A stretch of 64,000 nucleotides of DNA from Bacillus pumilus (GTDB taxonomy: Bacteria; Bacillota; Bacilli; Bacillales; Bacillaceae): assembly GCF_024498355.1 (NCBI RefSeq), contig NZ_CP101833.1, positions 2,895,001-2,959,000 of the forward strand, read 5' to 3'. A program made the translations under genes and the position numbers. Positions 44,675-53,087 of this stretch are shown in pieces; position 1 is the stretch's first letter; each line of letters begins with the position of its first letter. Below the pieces are notes generated by a model. It made no database searches. It was not told the DNA's origin and saw only the letters and a program-made list of their open reading frames with translations.

Positions 44675-45987
44675 CTCCCAATCCCCTCTTTTCTACTGAC
44701 TTGATCCACTGGTAGCTTTAAAGTGAAAATCGTTTGTTTATTTGGGATACTCTTCATCTCAACACTTCCGCCAAGCTTCTCTGCTGTATCCTTCACATAG
44801 GAAAGACCTATGCCGCTTGATGGATTCCCAGCCTGGTCGTATTTTAAAGTGAAGCCCGGTTTAAAAATAACGTGATGATTACGCTCTTTAATGCCAGGCC
44901 CGTTGTCGCTGATTTGAAAGAGGACATCTTTCTCTTCCCGCGAAATGGATAGTGACACCTCTCCATCGACTGGAATAGCTTCAACGGCATTAGATACTAT
45001 GTTATTTAACAAAGATAGAATGGTATACACATGATAGACGGGATGCTGCCCTTCTTCATCATAATGAAAGACAATGTTTTTTTTAAGTGATTCTGCGTAA
45101 TTTTCATGGATACGAATCACAAGCCCAGCAATATGGGCAGGGCTTTCATACTCCTGAAATTTCTCCTCATGAATCAGCTTTGATAAAGCAGAAAAAATCC
45201 GCTGATTATCCTTTTTAATTTCATGCACCTCTCCTGCAATTTGCAGGGCTGTTTTTCCAAGCTTTTTCAAATCCAATGATTCAGCATCCTTTGCGTGATG
45301 AAGAGATTGATACAATTGATAGGATGTAGCTGTAATGTGCTCAGCATGTGCAAGTGTCTTATGAAAGTATGTAGATTCCGTGTAAAGGTTCGAAAGCAGC
45401 ATGAGCAGGTGTTCCTTTTCCTTTTTCATCTGACGCTCTCTCGCCTGCTCTTCATATAATCGAATCATCGTATAACAAGCCAATACGAAAAAGCTTCTGA
45501 AAATCGCCAAAACAAATAGTTGAAATAGCGTTCGCACCGTTAAAATTTCATCAATGGTGCCTCGAAGCGCAACCATCTCAACAACACTCGCGCACAGTTC
45601 CATGATGATGCCTGTCGCCCCAATCAGCCAAGGCTTATCACGGAAACGTCTGACCTGCAATAAATAAAAAAGCGTGCCATAGACGACATAATAAAGCAGG
45701 GGAGGTAATCTTAATGAAACCGCCTCTTCCAGCGGCAGGTGGCCTGTCACGGCTGTATCAAGCAGCACCCGAAACGCAAAAACAGATACCCCTGCAATGA
45801 TTCCGCTTGCCCATGCCGGGAATCTTTTCATTTGAAGCAGAATAAAGAAAAAGACAACGGTCCCAAAGCTGACCCGAAAGCTGTCCTCAAACGGATAAAA
45901 TTTTAGCTCTCCGCCAATCGGTGTCAGTACAATGAGCATCACAATTAAATAAGGCTCTGTATTCAGCCATTTTTTCAGTAGATTCAA
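44671..45987 (-). CDS. GlnK-like sensor histidine kinase
   Basis: 438 residues: about six N-terminal membrane helices with small loops (to ~residue 190), a coiled linker (YEEQARERQMKKEKEHLLMLL), a SPOB-like dimerisation region with the phospho-accepting His probably in YFHKTLAHAEH, and a HATPase domain (LLNNIVSNAVEAIP, ISDNGPGI, SSGIGLSYVKDTAEKLGG). No large extracytoplasmic sensor, so it may sense via the membrane or through the neighbouring symporter. TTG start with a weak ribosome site. Reads in the same direction as, and is separated by a terminator from, the aspartase gene. Confidence 0.87.
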   Translation of the reverse strand: MNLLKKWLNTEPYLIVMLIVLTPIGGELKFYPFEDSFRVSFGTVVFFFILLQMKRFPAWASGIIAGVSVFAFRVLLDTAVTGHLPLEEAVSLRLPPLLYYVVYGTLFYLLQVRRFRDKPWLIGATGIIMELCASVVEMVALRGTIDEILTVRTLFQLFVLAIFRSFFVLACYTMIRLYEEQARERQMKKEKEHLLMLLSNLYTESTYFHKTLAHAEHITATSYQLYQSLHHAKDAESLDLKKLGKTALQIAGEVHEIKKDNQRIFSALSKLIHEEKFQEYESPAHIAGLVIRIHENYAESLKKNIVFHYDEEGQHPVYHVYTILSLLNNIVSNAVEAIPVDGEVSLSISREEKDVLFQISDNGPGIKERNHHVIFKPGFTLKYDQAGNPSSGIGLSYVKDTAEKLGGSVEMKSIPNKQTIFTLKLPVDQVSRKEGIGR

Positions 45988-46057
45988 AGGCAGTCACATC
46001 CCTAATAATTGACGATAGTATACTATGTGATCTTGAGAAAAACAAACAGTCCATGAA

Positions 46058-46092
46058 AAAGCGCACACCGGAACTTTGTCGGTGTGCGCTTA
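46058..46092 (-). terminator. terminator of the symporter-aspartase operon
   Basis: Perfect 11-bp stem AGCGCACACCG / CGGTGTGCGCT (46060-46090) with T residues following on the minus strand, directly after the aspartase stop. Confidence 0.9.
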
Positions 46093-46104
46093 TCATGATG
46101 CAGC

Positions 46105-47550
46105 TTAATCTTCTAAACGATCCTTTTCTAAAAGTGATGCGCCAGCAATACCTGGTTTTGTCATTTCAAAAGGATTTAAGATGACATTAAGCTCTTCCTC
46201 TGATAAAACATCATTTTGCAGACAAAGCTCACGTACAGATACGCCTGTAAGAATCGCTTCTCTGGCAATTCGTGCAGCAGCTTCATAACCAATATGCGGA
46301 TTGACCGCCGTCATGACACCAGCACTCTTTTCTACATATTCTTTTAATCTAGATTCATCTGCTTTTAGGTCACGCAAGCAGTTATCTACGAAGGACTCAA
46401 ATACATTTTTCATGATGCTGAGAGATTGAAGCAAGTTGAACACAAGGACTGGTTCCATCACGTTCAGTTCAAGCTGACCAGCCTCTGATGCAAGACAGAT
46501 CGTATGATCATTCCCGATGACTTGGAACGCCACTTGGTTCATGACCTCTGGCATCACCGGGTTGACTTTCCCTGGCATGATCGATGAACCTGGCTGTCTA
46601 GGCGGCAAATGAAGCTCACCAAAGCCTGCTCTTGGACCTGATGCCATCAAACGAATATCGTTCGCCATTTTGGACATATTCATCATACATACTTTTAACG
46701 CAGCAGATACTTCTGTATAAGCATCCGTATTTTGCGTTGCATCGACTAAGTCTTCAGCTCCAACTAATGGTAATCCACTGATATCAGATAGATAGCCGAC
46801 TACTTGACGAATGTATTTAGGATCAGCATTCAGTCCAGTTCCAACTGCTGTTGCACCCATATTGACTTCATATAAATGCTGTCTAGACTGCTTGATGCGT
46901 TTAATATCACGAGCGAGAACCTTTGCATAGGCACTAAACTCTTGACCAAGTCGGATTGGAACAGCGTCCTGAAGATGCGTACGTCCCATTTTGATCACAT
47001 GATCAAATTCCTGCGCTTTTTCAGTCATGACTTGATGCATGTTTTCCATCGTATAAAGTAGTTTTTCAATCATATTCAATGTCGAAATATGAATCGCTGT
47101 TGGGAAAACGTCGTTTGTTGACTGCGACATGTTCACATGCGTATTTGGACTGAGCTCATGATAAGCGCCTTTTTCCTTTCCTAGTAGTTCAAGCGCTCTG
47201 TTTGCAATGACTTCATTGGCATTCATATTCATTGAAGTGCCAGCCCCGCCTTGAATTGGATCGACAATAAATTGGTTGTTCCATTTTCCTTCGATGACCT
47301 CATCTGCGGCTTGAACAATTTTTTCTCCAAGACCAGCATAAAGTCGCTGTGTATCCATATTTGCAAGTGCGGCTGCCTTTTTGACAATCCCTAATGCTTT
47401 GATGAGTTCCTCATGAACATGGTAGCCAGTAATTGGAAAGTTCTCCACTGCACGTAATGTTTGAATTCCATAATACGCTTGAGTGTCTACTTCCTTTTCA
47501 CCTAGAAAGTCTCGTTCGATTCGAACTTGCTTATCCTGTAGCTTCGTCAT
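46105..47550 (-). CDS. aspA: aspartate ammonia-lyase
   Basis: 481 residues, fumarase/aspartase superfamily: RIERDFLGEKEVD at the start, aspartase-type TSMNMNANEVIANRALE, GRTHLQDAVPI, catalytic loop GSSIMPGKVNPVMPE with the general-base Ser, and AGVMTAVNPHIGYE near the end. It converts L-aspartate to fumarate and ammonia. Second gene after a dicarboxylate/amino acid symporter (17 bp gap), forming an uptake-plus-degradation unit. The B. subtilis aspartase (ansB) is linked to asparaginase instead, so this may be a second copy. Confidence 0.93.
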   Translation of the reverse strand: MTKLQDKQVRIERDFLGEKEVDTQAYYGIQTLRAVENFPITGYHVHEELIKALGIVKKAAALANMDTQRLYAGLGEKIVQAADEVIEGKWNNQFIVDPIQGGAGTSMNMNANEVIANRALELLGKEKGAYHELSPNTHVNMSQSTNDVFPTAIHISTLNMIEKLLYTMENMHQVMTEKAQEFDHVIKMGRTHLQDAVPIRLGQEFSAYAKVLARDIKRIKQSRQHLYEVNMGATAVGTGLNADPKYIRQVVGYLSDISGLPLVGAEDLVDATQNTDAYTEVSAALKVCMMNMSKMANDIRLMASGPRAGFGELHLPPRQPGSSIMPGKVNPVMPEVMNQVAFQVIGNDHTICLASEAGQLELNVMEPVLVFNLLQSLSIMKNVFESFVDNCLRDLKADESRLKEYVEKSAGVMTAVNPHIGYEAAARIAREAILTGVSVRELCLQNDVLSEEELNVILNPFEMTKPGIAGASLLEKDRLED

Positions 47551-47567
47551 TTGAAAGATCTCCTTTT

Positions 47568-48845
47568 TTACGCTGCTTTTGTTTGTTGCTTTAATTCCTC
47601 AATATACTTTTTCGATTTCTCTTGATCAAATACTTTTTCCCACTTAGACATGACAATCGCTGCAAGTGAGTTACCAAATACGTTCACTGTTGTACGAACC
47701 ATGTCAAGAATACGGTCGATCCCAACGATGAAGGCAAGTCCTTCAAGCGGAAGTCCCATTGCACCAAGTGTTGTGATGACAACAACGATAGATGCACCTG
47801 GTACACCAGCCATACCTTTTGATGTCAGCATTAAGATTAATAGTAACGTAATTTGCTCATAAATGGAAAGCGGCATGCCGTACATTTGGGCAACAAATAT
47901 GGCAGCAATGGATTGATAGATCGCACTTCCATCCAGGTTAAAGGTGTACCCTGTTGGGATAACGAACGACGTGATCGCTTTCGGGCAGCCGAACTTCTCC
48001 ATTTTGTCCATTAATCTAGGCAGTACAGCTTCAGAACTTGCTGTTGAGAATGCAAGAATAATTTCTTCTTTTAACACTCTAAATAGTGTAAAGACGCTTG
48101 TTCCAGCTAATTTTGCGATAATGCCAAGTACGACAATCACGAAGAATGCCATCGTGCCGTAAACGACAAGTACCAGCTTACCTAGCGGGAGAAGCGCTCC
48201 GACCCCGAATTTGATCACCGTCACACTGATGAGCGCGAATACACCAAATGGTGCAAACTTCATCACTTTATTGGTCACCCAGAACATGGCTTCGAGTATA
48301 CCCTCAAAGAATCCTAATACTGGTTTCCCTTTGTCTCCTACTGCGGCAATTCCTAATCCGAATAAGACTGTAAAGAAGATGGTTGGTAATAGATCACCTT
48401 CTGCAATTGATTGGAAAACGTTTGTTGGCACAAGATGCACAATTGTTTCAGAGAAACTAGCTTTTTCGGAAGAAGCCTTAGACGTCTCTTCATATTTCGA
48501 GATATCTCCCTTTTCCATGTTGCTCATATCAATTCCTGTACCAGGATGGAAGAAGTTCGCTGCAAGCAGTCCAACTGCTAATGCAATCGTTGTGACAATC
48601 TCGAAGTAAAGGATCGTTTTTCCGCCGAGTCTTCCAATGGTTTTCATATCCCCTACACCAGCTACTGCTACAATCAATGCAGCAATAACAATTGGAAGAA
48701 CGATCATTTTAATTAAATGAATGAATATATCGCCAATTGGCGTTAACACATTAATAACGGTTTCATTTTGATAAAACAGCGCTCCTACGATAACACCCAG
48801 AACAAGTGCAATGAGTATTTGAGAAGCTAACCCTAACTTTTTCAT
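47568..48845 (-). CDS. DAACS-family glutamate/aspartate (dicarboxylate) symporter
   Basis: 425 residues, GltP/GltT type: IKMIVLPIVIAALIVAVAG, serine-rich hairpin IILAFSTASSEAVLPRLMDKM, IPTGYTFNLDGSAIYQS with the NMDGT-like motif as NLDGS, SKGMAGVPGASIVV, and GIDRILDMVRTTVNVFGN with the substrate Asp/Arg residues. Imports glutamate/aspartate or C4-dicarboxylates with H+ or Na+. First gene of the operon with aspA; the leader holds a cre site and a TTTTGT triple repeat, pointing to carbon control and GlnL-type activation. Confidence 0.92.
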   Translation of the reverse strand: MKKLGLASQILIALVLGVIVGALFYQNETVINVLTPIGDIFIHLIKMIVLPIVIAALIVAVAGVGDMKTIGRLGGKTILYFEIVTTIALAVGLLAANFFHPGTGIDMSNMEKGDISKYEETSKASSEKASFSETIVHLVPTNVFQSIAEGDLLPTIFFTVLFGLGIAAVGDKGKPVLGFFEGILEAMFWVTNKVMKFAPFGVFALISVTVIKFGVGALLPLGKLVLVVYGTMAFFVIVVLGIIAKLAGTSVFTLFRVLKEEIILAFSTASSEAVLPRLMDKMEKFGCPKAITSFVIPTGYTFNLDGSAIYQSIAAIFVAQMYGMPLSIYEQITLLLILMLTSKGMAGVPGASIVVVITTLGAMGLPLEGLAFIVGIDRILDMVRTTVNVFGNSLAAIVMSKWEKVFDQEKSKKYIEELKQQTKAA

Positions 48846-48863
48846 ACGTGAACCCCCTTTTTT

Positions 48864-48935
48864 TGATAACGCTTTCTTTGTTGCTTAATCGCATCTTAAC
48901 GATGAACCTACAAAAAACGACAAAAAGGAACAAAA
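48864..48935 (-). promoter_or_regulatory. symporter-aspA control region: GlnL-type direct repeats and cre site
   Basis: On the minus strand TTTTGT occurs three times with 4-nt spacers (48930-48935, 48920-48925, 48910-48915), a 10-bp period, and a fourth poorer copy precedes. This equals the direct repeat I recall for B. subtilis GlnL (TTTTGT-N4-TTTTGT). Downstream is a weak -10 (TAAGAT) and then AGAAAGCGTTATCA (48864-48877), a cre match with one mismatch, 18 bp before the start codon. Confidence 0.75.
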
Positions 48936-48997
48936 ACAAATGAATTTTTTATGAAAAATCTTTAAAAAGGTGGGTTTTTCCACAAAATTGTTAAAAA

Positions 48998-49022
48998 AAG
49001 ACTTCGCTTTTGGCGAAGTCTT
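48998..49022 (-). terminator. terminator of the copZ-copA-small gene unit
   Basis: AAGACTTCGC / GCGAAGTCTT stem with a 5-nt loop and seven T on the minus strand; the stem takes in the TAA of the 44-codon gene. Confidence 0.9.
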
Positions 49023-49155
49023 AATGATTTTGCATCTGTTCACTTGGCGTATCTTGATTTGCATAAAATTCATCATATATGGCATATCCAATGAGTACGA
49101 AAGCAACATAGATCAATGCACTCAATGTCCAAATCCATTTGACATTCAGCTTCAT
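49021..49155 (-). CDS. 44-residue single-span membrane protein coupled to copA
   Basis: ATG 49155 overlaps the copA stop as ATGA, and the frame ends at TAA 49021 inside a terminator stem. The product begins [20 protein letters not shown], one clear transmembrane helix (about residues 6-26), followed by a short acidic tail ([18 protein letters not shown]). Overlap with copA and shared terminator argue that it is translated with the copper exporter. No Cys or Met cluster that would bind copper. Possibly an accessory subunit; no family recognised. Confidence 0.72.
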   Translation of the reverse strand: MKLNVKWIWTLSALIYVAFVLIGYAIYDEFYANQDTPSEQMQNH

Positions 49156-51587
49156 TCTGCCACTCCCTCTCTTACAGGTTTCAACCGCTGCAATCTGAGC
49201 GCATTCAGAACAACCGACACGGAACTAAAGGCCATTGCCGCTCCTGCAAGCCATGGGGCAAGGAATCCGAATGCAGCTACCGGTATCCCAATACAGTTAT
49301 AGGCAAGCGCCCAAAATAGATTTTGCTTAATATTTCTCATCGTTTTTTTGCTAAACTCAAGCGCATCTGCAATGGCATGGAGGTCTCCTGTCATGAGCGT
49401 AATATCTGCCGCTTCCATAGCAACGTCTGTACCTGTTCCAACCGCCATCCCAATATTCGCTGTCGCAAGGGCTGGTGCATCATTGATGCCGTCTCCGACC
49501 ATGGCGACTTTCTTTCCTTGTTCCTGAAGCGCTGCAATGTGAGCAGCCTTCTCCTCAGGCAGAACTTCAGCGATGACATGCTCAATACCCGCCTGTCTTG
49601 CGATCGCCTCTGCTGTGCGCTTGTTATCCCCTGTCATCATGACAACGTGAATCCCTTGCTCTTTCAACCGGGCGATGGCTTGAGGAGAGGATGATTTGAT
49701 CGTATCTGCCACCGCGACAATACCGGCGACTTCGCCGTCAATCGCGACGAGCATTGCCGTTTTCCCTTGCTGCTCCAGTAGCGTGACGGATGCTTCGACT
49801 TGATCATATGGGATATGATGTTTCTGTAATAGCTTCCGCGTTCCAATCAAAAGCTTGCGCCCGGCGGCCTTTGCTTCAATGCCATGACCAGGGTCTGCTT
49901 GAAAGTCTTCTACCTCGGCCGCTTCAAGACCTCGTTTCTTCATTCCGTCAGTGATCGCTCGAGCAAGTGGATGTTCCGACTGCTGTTCTGCCGATCCCAC
50001 TAGCTGAAGCAGCGCACCTTCTGTCCAATTTGCATATGCCATCACATCTGTAAGACTCGGCTCACCTTTTGTCACAGTCCCTGTTTTATCTAAAACCACC
50101 GTGTCCAGTGATTGGGTCACTTCTAAATGCTCTCCACCTTTAAACAGAATGCCTGATTCAGCCGCACGGCCGCTGCCAGCCATAATAGAGGTTGGTGTAG
50201 CAAGACCGAGCGCACACGGACATGCAATGACTATGACCGCTATAAAGGTTTCAAGTGCTGCAGTCACATTCCCTGGATCAACAAAGAAAAACCATATAAG
50301 GAAGGTGAGCACAGCAATTCCGACAACAATAGGGACAAATACACCTGATATTTGATCAGCCATTCTTTGAATCGGTGCTTTTGAGCCTTGTGCTTGTTCT
50401 ACCACTCGGATAATTTGTGAAAGGGCCGTCTCTTTCCCCACTTTTGTCGCTTTCACTTTGATAAACCCATTTTTATTGATGGTTGCCCCAATGACCGTAT
50501 CTCCTGCGGTTTTATCAACAGGCAGACTTTCTCCTGTAATCATGGATTCGTCTATCGCGGTTGTTCCCTCCATGATCTCTCCATCTACCGGTACTTTTTC
50601 ACCTGGTTTTACAAACACAAGATCATCCACTTTCACATCAGAAATAGGAACGGTCATCTCTTCCCCATCTCGCTCAATAACAGCTTCTTTTGCTTGTAAG
50701 CTCATTAGCTTTTGAATCGCTTCTGATGATCTCCCTTTTGCTCTTGCTTCCATTAATTTTCCGAGCACGATCAACGTAATGAGCACAGCACTTGTTTCAT
50801 AATAGAGTGCTGCCTCATGTGTGCCTTGAACCGCTTGCTGAATGCTTTCATATAAGCTATAGAAAAACGCAGCTGATGTCCCAAGTGCCACAAGGACATC
50901 CATATTGGCACTTTTATTTCTTAAAGCTTTATACGCGCCTACATAAAAGGGCCAGCCGACAATAAACTGAACAGGTGCTGCTAATGCAAGCTGAACCCAT
51001 GGATTCATGAACGCTTCTGGCAGCCAAATAAAAGACATGAAAGAAAAATGGCTGACCATTGCCCAAAGGAGGGGCAGTGACAAGATCATCGAGAATAAAA
51101 AGCGTGCCGTTTGCTTCTCTATCGCTGCTTGTCGATGATCCTTTTTCCCTTCCTCTGCTAATTCTTCAGCTGGTTCAATTAATGAATACCCAATGGACTG
51201 AACGGCATCTTTTATGTCACTTGTAGACGTTTGGCCCGGATGATATGTGACCTGAAGTGTCTCAAGCGCAAAGTTTACAGATCCTTGAGCAACACCGTCC
51301 AACCGGTTGATTTTTTTCTCAATTCGGTTGGCACAAGCCGCACAGGTCATTCCCTCTATATCAAACTCTGCTTGCTCCATCGCCACATCGTAGCCAAGAG
51401 ATTGGATTTTTTTCTTCAGATCATCTGGTGATAGCTGTTCCGTTTCATATACGATATGAGATGTTTCAAGTGCCAAATTCACATTGGCTTCATCCACACC
51501 TTCCAGCTTGTTCAAACCCTTTTCAATGCGTCCTGCACAGGCAGCACAGGTCATTCCCGTAATATGAAAATCAATTTCCTTTTTCAT
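49152..51587 (-). CDS. copA: Cu+-exporting P1B-type ATPase
   Basis: 811 residues: two N-terminal heavy-metal domains ([14 protein letters not shown] and [14 protein letters not shown]), membrane motif [25 protein letters not shown] and [12 protein letters not shown], ending with the NxxxYN and MxxSS-type helices ([27 protein letters not shown]). This is the CopA class. Preceded by a CsoR-like palindrome (51605-51621) in addition to the one before copZ. Overlaps the 44-codon gene downstream. ATG with GAGGTGAG. Confidence 0.96.
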   Translation of the reverse strand: MKKEIDFHITGMTCAACAGRIEKGLNKLEGVDEANVNLALETSHIVYETEQLSPDDLKKKIQSLGYDVAMEQAEFDIEGMTCAACANRIEKKINRLDGVAQGSVNFALETLQVTYHPGQTSTSDIKDAVQSIGYSLIEPAEELAEEGKKDHRQAAIEKQTARFLFSMILSLPLLWAMVSHFSFMSFIWLPEAFMNPWVQLALAAPVQFIVGWPFYVGAYKALRNKSANMDVLVALGTSAAFFYSLYESIQQAVQGTHEAALYYETSAVLITLIVLGKLMEARAKGRSSEAIQKLMSLQAKEAVIERDGEEMTVPISDVKVDDLVFVKPGEKVPVDGEIMEGTTAIDESMITGESLPVDKTAGDTVIGATINKNGFIKVKATKVGKETALSQIIRVVEQAQGSKAPIQRMADQISGVFVPIVVGIAVLTFLIWFFFVDPGNVTAALETFIAVIVIACPCALGLATPTSIMAGSGRAAESGILFKGGEHLEVTQSLDTVVLDKTGTVTKGEPSLTDVMAYANWTEGALLQLVGSAEQQSEHPLARAITDGMKKRGLEAAEVEDFQADPGHGIEAKAAGRKLLIGTRKLLQKHHIPYDQVEASVTLLEQQGKTAMLVAIDGEVAGIVAVADTIKSSSPQAIARLKEQGIHVVMMTGDNKRTAEAIARQAGIEHVIAEVLPEEKAAHIAALQEQGKKVAMVGDGINDAPALATANIGMAVGTGTDVAMEAADITLMTGDLHAIADALEFSKKTMRNIKQNLFWALAYNCIGIPVAAFGFLAPWLAGAAMAFSSVSVVLNALRLQRLKPVREGVAE

Positions 51588-51604
51588 TCATCTCACCTCT
51601 TCAT

Positions 51605-51621
51605 ATACTCCATGGGGGTAT
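51605..51621. promoter_or_regulatory. CsoR-like operator directly before copA
   Basis: ATACTCCATGGGGGTAT, an imperfect palindrome with the TACCC...GGGTA core in the form TACCCCC on the minus strand, 18 bp upstream of the copA ATG and downstream of the copZ terminator. Confidence 0.65.
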
Positions 51622-51629
51622 CTTTTTTT

Positions 51630-51663
51630 GAAAAAAATACGCGCTGTCACATGCAGCACGTAT
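51630..51663 (-). terminator. terminator between copZ and copA
   Basis: ATACG-GCTG / CAGC-CGTAT stem (one G-T pair) with a 7-nt loop and seven T on the minus strand, 6 bp after the copZ stop. It should lower copA relative to copZ. Confidence 0.75.
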
Positions 51664-51668
51664 ATCAT

Positions 51669-51875
51669 TTAGACGACATCATATCCCTGTTCTTCAATCA
51701 CATCAGAGATTCGGTGTAACGTGACTTGATCAGGATGAAAAGAAACCTCCACCTGTCCCTTGTCTAAATGGACTTTCACAGATTCAACACCTGCTAATTC
51801 TCCTACATTTCCTTCGACTGCTTTCACGCAATGTCCGCAAGACATGCCCTGTACTTGAAGTGTTGCTTGTTCCAC
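51669..51875 (-). CDS. copZ: copper chaperone CopZ
   Basis: 68 residues, one heavy-metal-associated domain: LQVQGMSCGHCVKAVEG with the Cu-binding CxxC, and the closing DVIEEQGYDVV. It carries Cu(I) to the N-terminal domains of CopA. GTG start behind GGAGG. First gene of the copper unit, with promoter and CsoR palindrome just upstream. Confidence 0.95.
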   Translation of the reverse strand: MEQATLQVQGMSCGHCVKAVEGNVGELAGVESVKVHLDKGQVEVSFHPDQVTLHRISDVIEEQGYDVV

Positions 51876-51910
51876 TTCTCATCGCCTCCATCAATCATTT
51901 TCTACACCTT

Positions 51911-51939
51911 ACTATACCCTAGTAGGGTATCATTGTAAA
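51911..51939 (-). promoter_or_regulatory. copZA promoter with CsoR operator
   Basis: -35 TTTACA (51934-51939), 17-bp spacer, -10 TATAGT (51911-51916). The perfect palindrome ATACCCTAGTAGGGTAT (51914-51930) lies in the spacer and -10, the normal place for CsoR repression. Confidence 0.88.
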
Positions 51940-51959
51940 CATAAATGATGCTTAATGCG

Positions 51960-52265
51960 CTACGATTTTGTCAGTTTCGTAAAGACGTTCATTAACTCTT
52001 CAATGGCTTCATCCCCGTTGCCGCTCTTAATGGCATCCGCTACGCAGTGATGTGTATGCTTTTCCATCAATTGAAGACTGACCTTTTTTAAAGCGGCATT
52101 GACAGCAGAAATTTGATTGACGACATCTATACAGTAACGATCATTTTCAATCATTTGCTGAATCCCTCGAACTTGTCCTTCCACTCGTTTCAAGCGATTG
52201 ATTAATTGGTCTTTTTCCTTCTCGGCTCTAGGCGAAGCAATATGTCTTTCTTCATGTTTTGTCAT
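51960..52265 (-). CDS. csoR: copper-sensing repressor CsoR
   Basis: 101 residues of all-helical CsoR/RcnR family. Cu(I) ligands are in place: Cys45 (DRYCIDVV), His70 and Cys74 (KHTHHCV). Motif LINRLKRVEGQVRGIQQMIEND is the family N-terminal signature. Copper binding releases it from the operators before copZ and copA. It is expressed separately from copZ (85-bp gap with the copZ promoter) in the same direction. Confidence 0.96.
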   Translation of the reverse strand: MTKHEERHIASPRAEKEKDQLINRLKRVEGQVRGIQQMIENDRYCIDVVNQISAVNAALKKVSLQLMEKHTHHCVADAIKSGNGDEAIEELMNVFTKLTKS

Positions 52266-52310
52266 GTGATCACCTTTTTTCTATTATGACTTATCTTTAA
52301 CTAAATTAAA

Positions 52311-52350
52311 GCATATCTCCACCGAAAAAGGCAAAGATATGCTGAATGCC
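52311..52350 (-). terminator. terminator of yybP
   Basis: GCATATCT / AGATATGC stem with a 16-nt loop, followed by TTTAATTT on the minus strand; between the yybP stop and csoR. Confidence 0.6.
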
Positions 52351-52371
52351 CGTCTAAGAGCTGAGTTTGTC

Positions 52372-52827
52372 CTAGTTTGTTAATTGTTCAATATCCTGTA
52401 AAAGACTGACGGACTGCTGAAGCTGCTTGATCAGCCCTTGCTGGTCCACTAAAATGGCTGCAGCATCGCTATTGTCAGCTTTCAATTGCTGTAAATAGGT
52501 TTGAATTTCCTCCGACAGCACCTTATTTTTTTCCATGATTTGCGCATGCAAATCTTCCGCTATTTTTGGTGCTGTCAGTTCATTAAATTCTTGAATGTCT
52601 GCCTTCAATGATTCAAGCTGCTGCGTCAATTCTGCTTTTTTGGCGGCATTTTGTACAGCTTCTTCAGCGAGCTTTGGAAAGTTCTCCGTAAATTGCTGAA
52701 TGTCAGTCACATACTTATTTGCCTCTGTGACATATGTCGTCGTATCGTTGACCTGGTCAAGCAAGCCGGAACATCCACTTAATACAAGCGTGCCGGAAAA
52801 TAGGAAAGCCATCACATATTTTTTCAA
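52372..52827 (-). CDS. yybP: YybP-like lipoprotein under Mn2+ riboswitch control
   Basis: 151 residues. Lipoprotein signal with lipobox VLSGC (about residue 19) and then an almost wholly helical, Q/E/A-rich chain (TEAVQNAAKKAELTQQL, KADIQEFNELTAPKIAEDLHAQI). This matches the small YybP/DUF6376 family, named for the B. subtilis gene whose leader defined the yybP-ykoY riboswitch; the same leader is present here (52906-53040), which makes the call firm. Function unknown, with a probable role in manganese homeostasis or envelope. No TerC or MntP gene follows. Confidence 0.85.
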   Translation of the reverse strand: MKKYVMAFLFSGTLVLSGCSGLLDQVNDTTTYVTEANKYVTDIQQFTENFPKLAEEAVQNAAKKAELTQQLESLKADIQEFNELTAPKIAEDLHAQIMEKNKVLSEEIQTYLQQLKADNSDAAAILVDQQGLIKQLQQSVSLLQDIEQLTN

Positions 52828-52905
52828 GATCGATCATCCTTCCATCTGTTGTGTTGAAAGCATTCATTTGTTCTGCTCCCCTATCACACTGATGCAAAAG
52901 GACTT

Positions 52906-53040
52906 CAAAAAAAGCCAGACCTTTGCCTCATGTGTGATAGGCAAAGGTCTGGCTAACATGTTCATGCCGGAATGGCCGAGAAGCAATCGCTGCTTCTGTA
53001 GTGACGACCAAACCGTTAAAGCTACTCCCCTTTAGGAAAC
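52906..53040 (-). promoter_or_regulatory. yybP-ykoY manganese riboswitch with terminator
   Basis: On the minus strand: AAAGGGGAGTAGC (loop L1, 53021-53033), then GTCGTCAC (loop L3), a variable stem, and AGCCAGACCTTT closing P1, as in known yybP-ykoY aptamers. The closing strand is also the 5' arm of a terminator AGCCAGACCTTTGCC / GGCAAAGGTCTGGCT (52913-52954) with seven T after it. Mn2+ binding should stabilise P1 and prevent termination. Confidence 0.92.
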
Positions 53041-53058
53041 CGTTCAAATGTTATGTTT

Positions 53059-53087
53059 ATCATATCGAATGTCAGGACAACAGTCAA
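53059..53087 (-). promoter_or_regulatory. yybP promoter overlapping the end of the diguanylate cyclase gene
   Basis: -35 TTGACT (53082-53087), 17-bp spacer and -10 TATGAT (53059-53064) on the minus strand, about 20 bp before the riboswitch. The -35 includes the cyclase stop codon. Confidence 0.7.
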
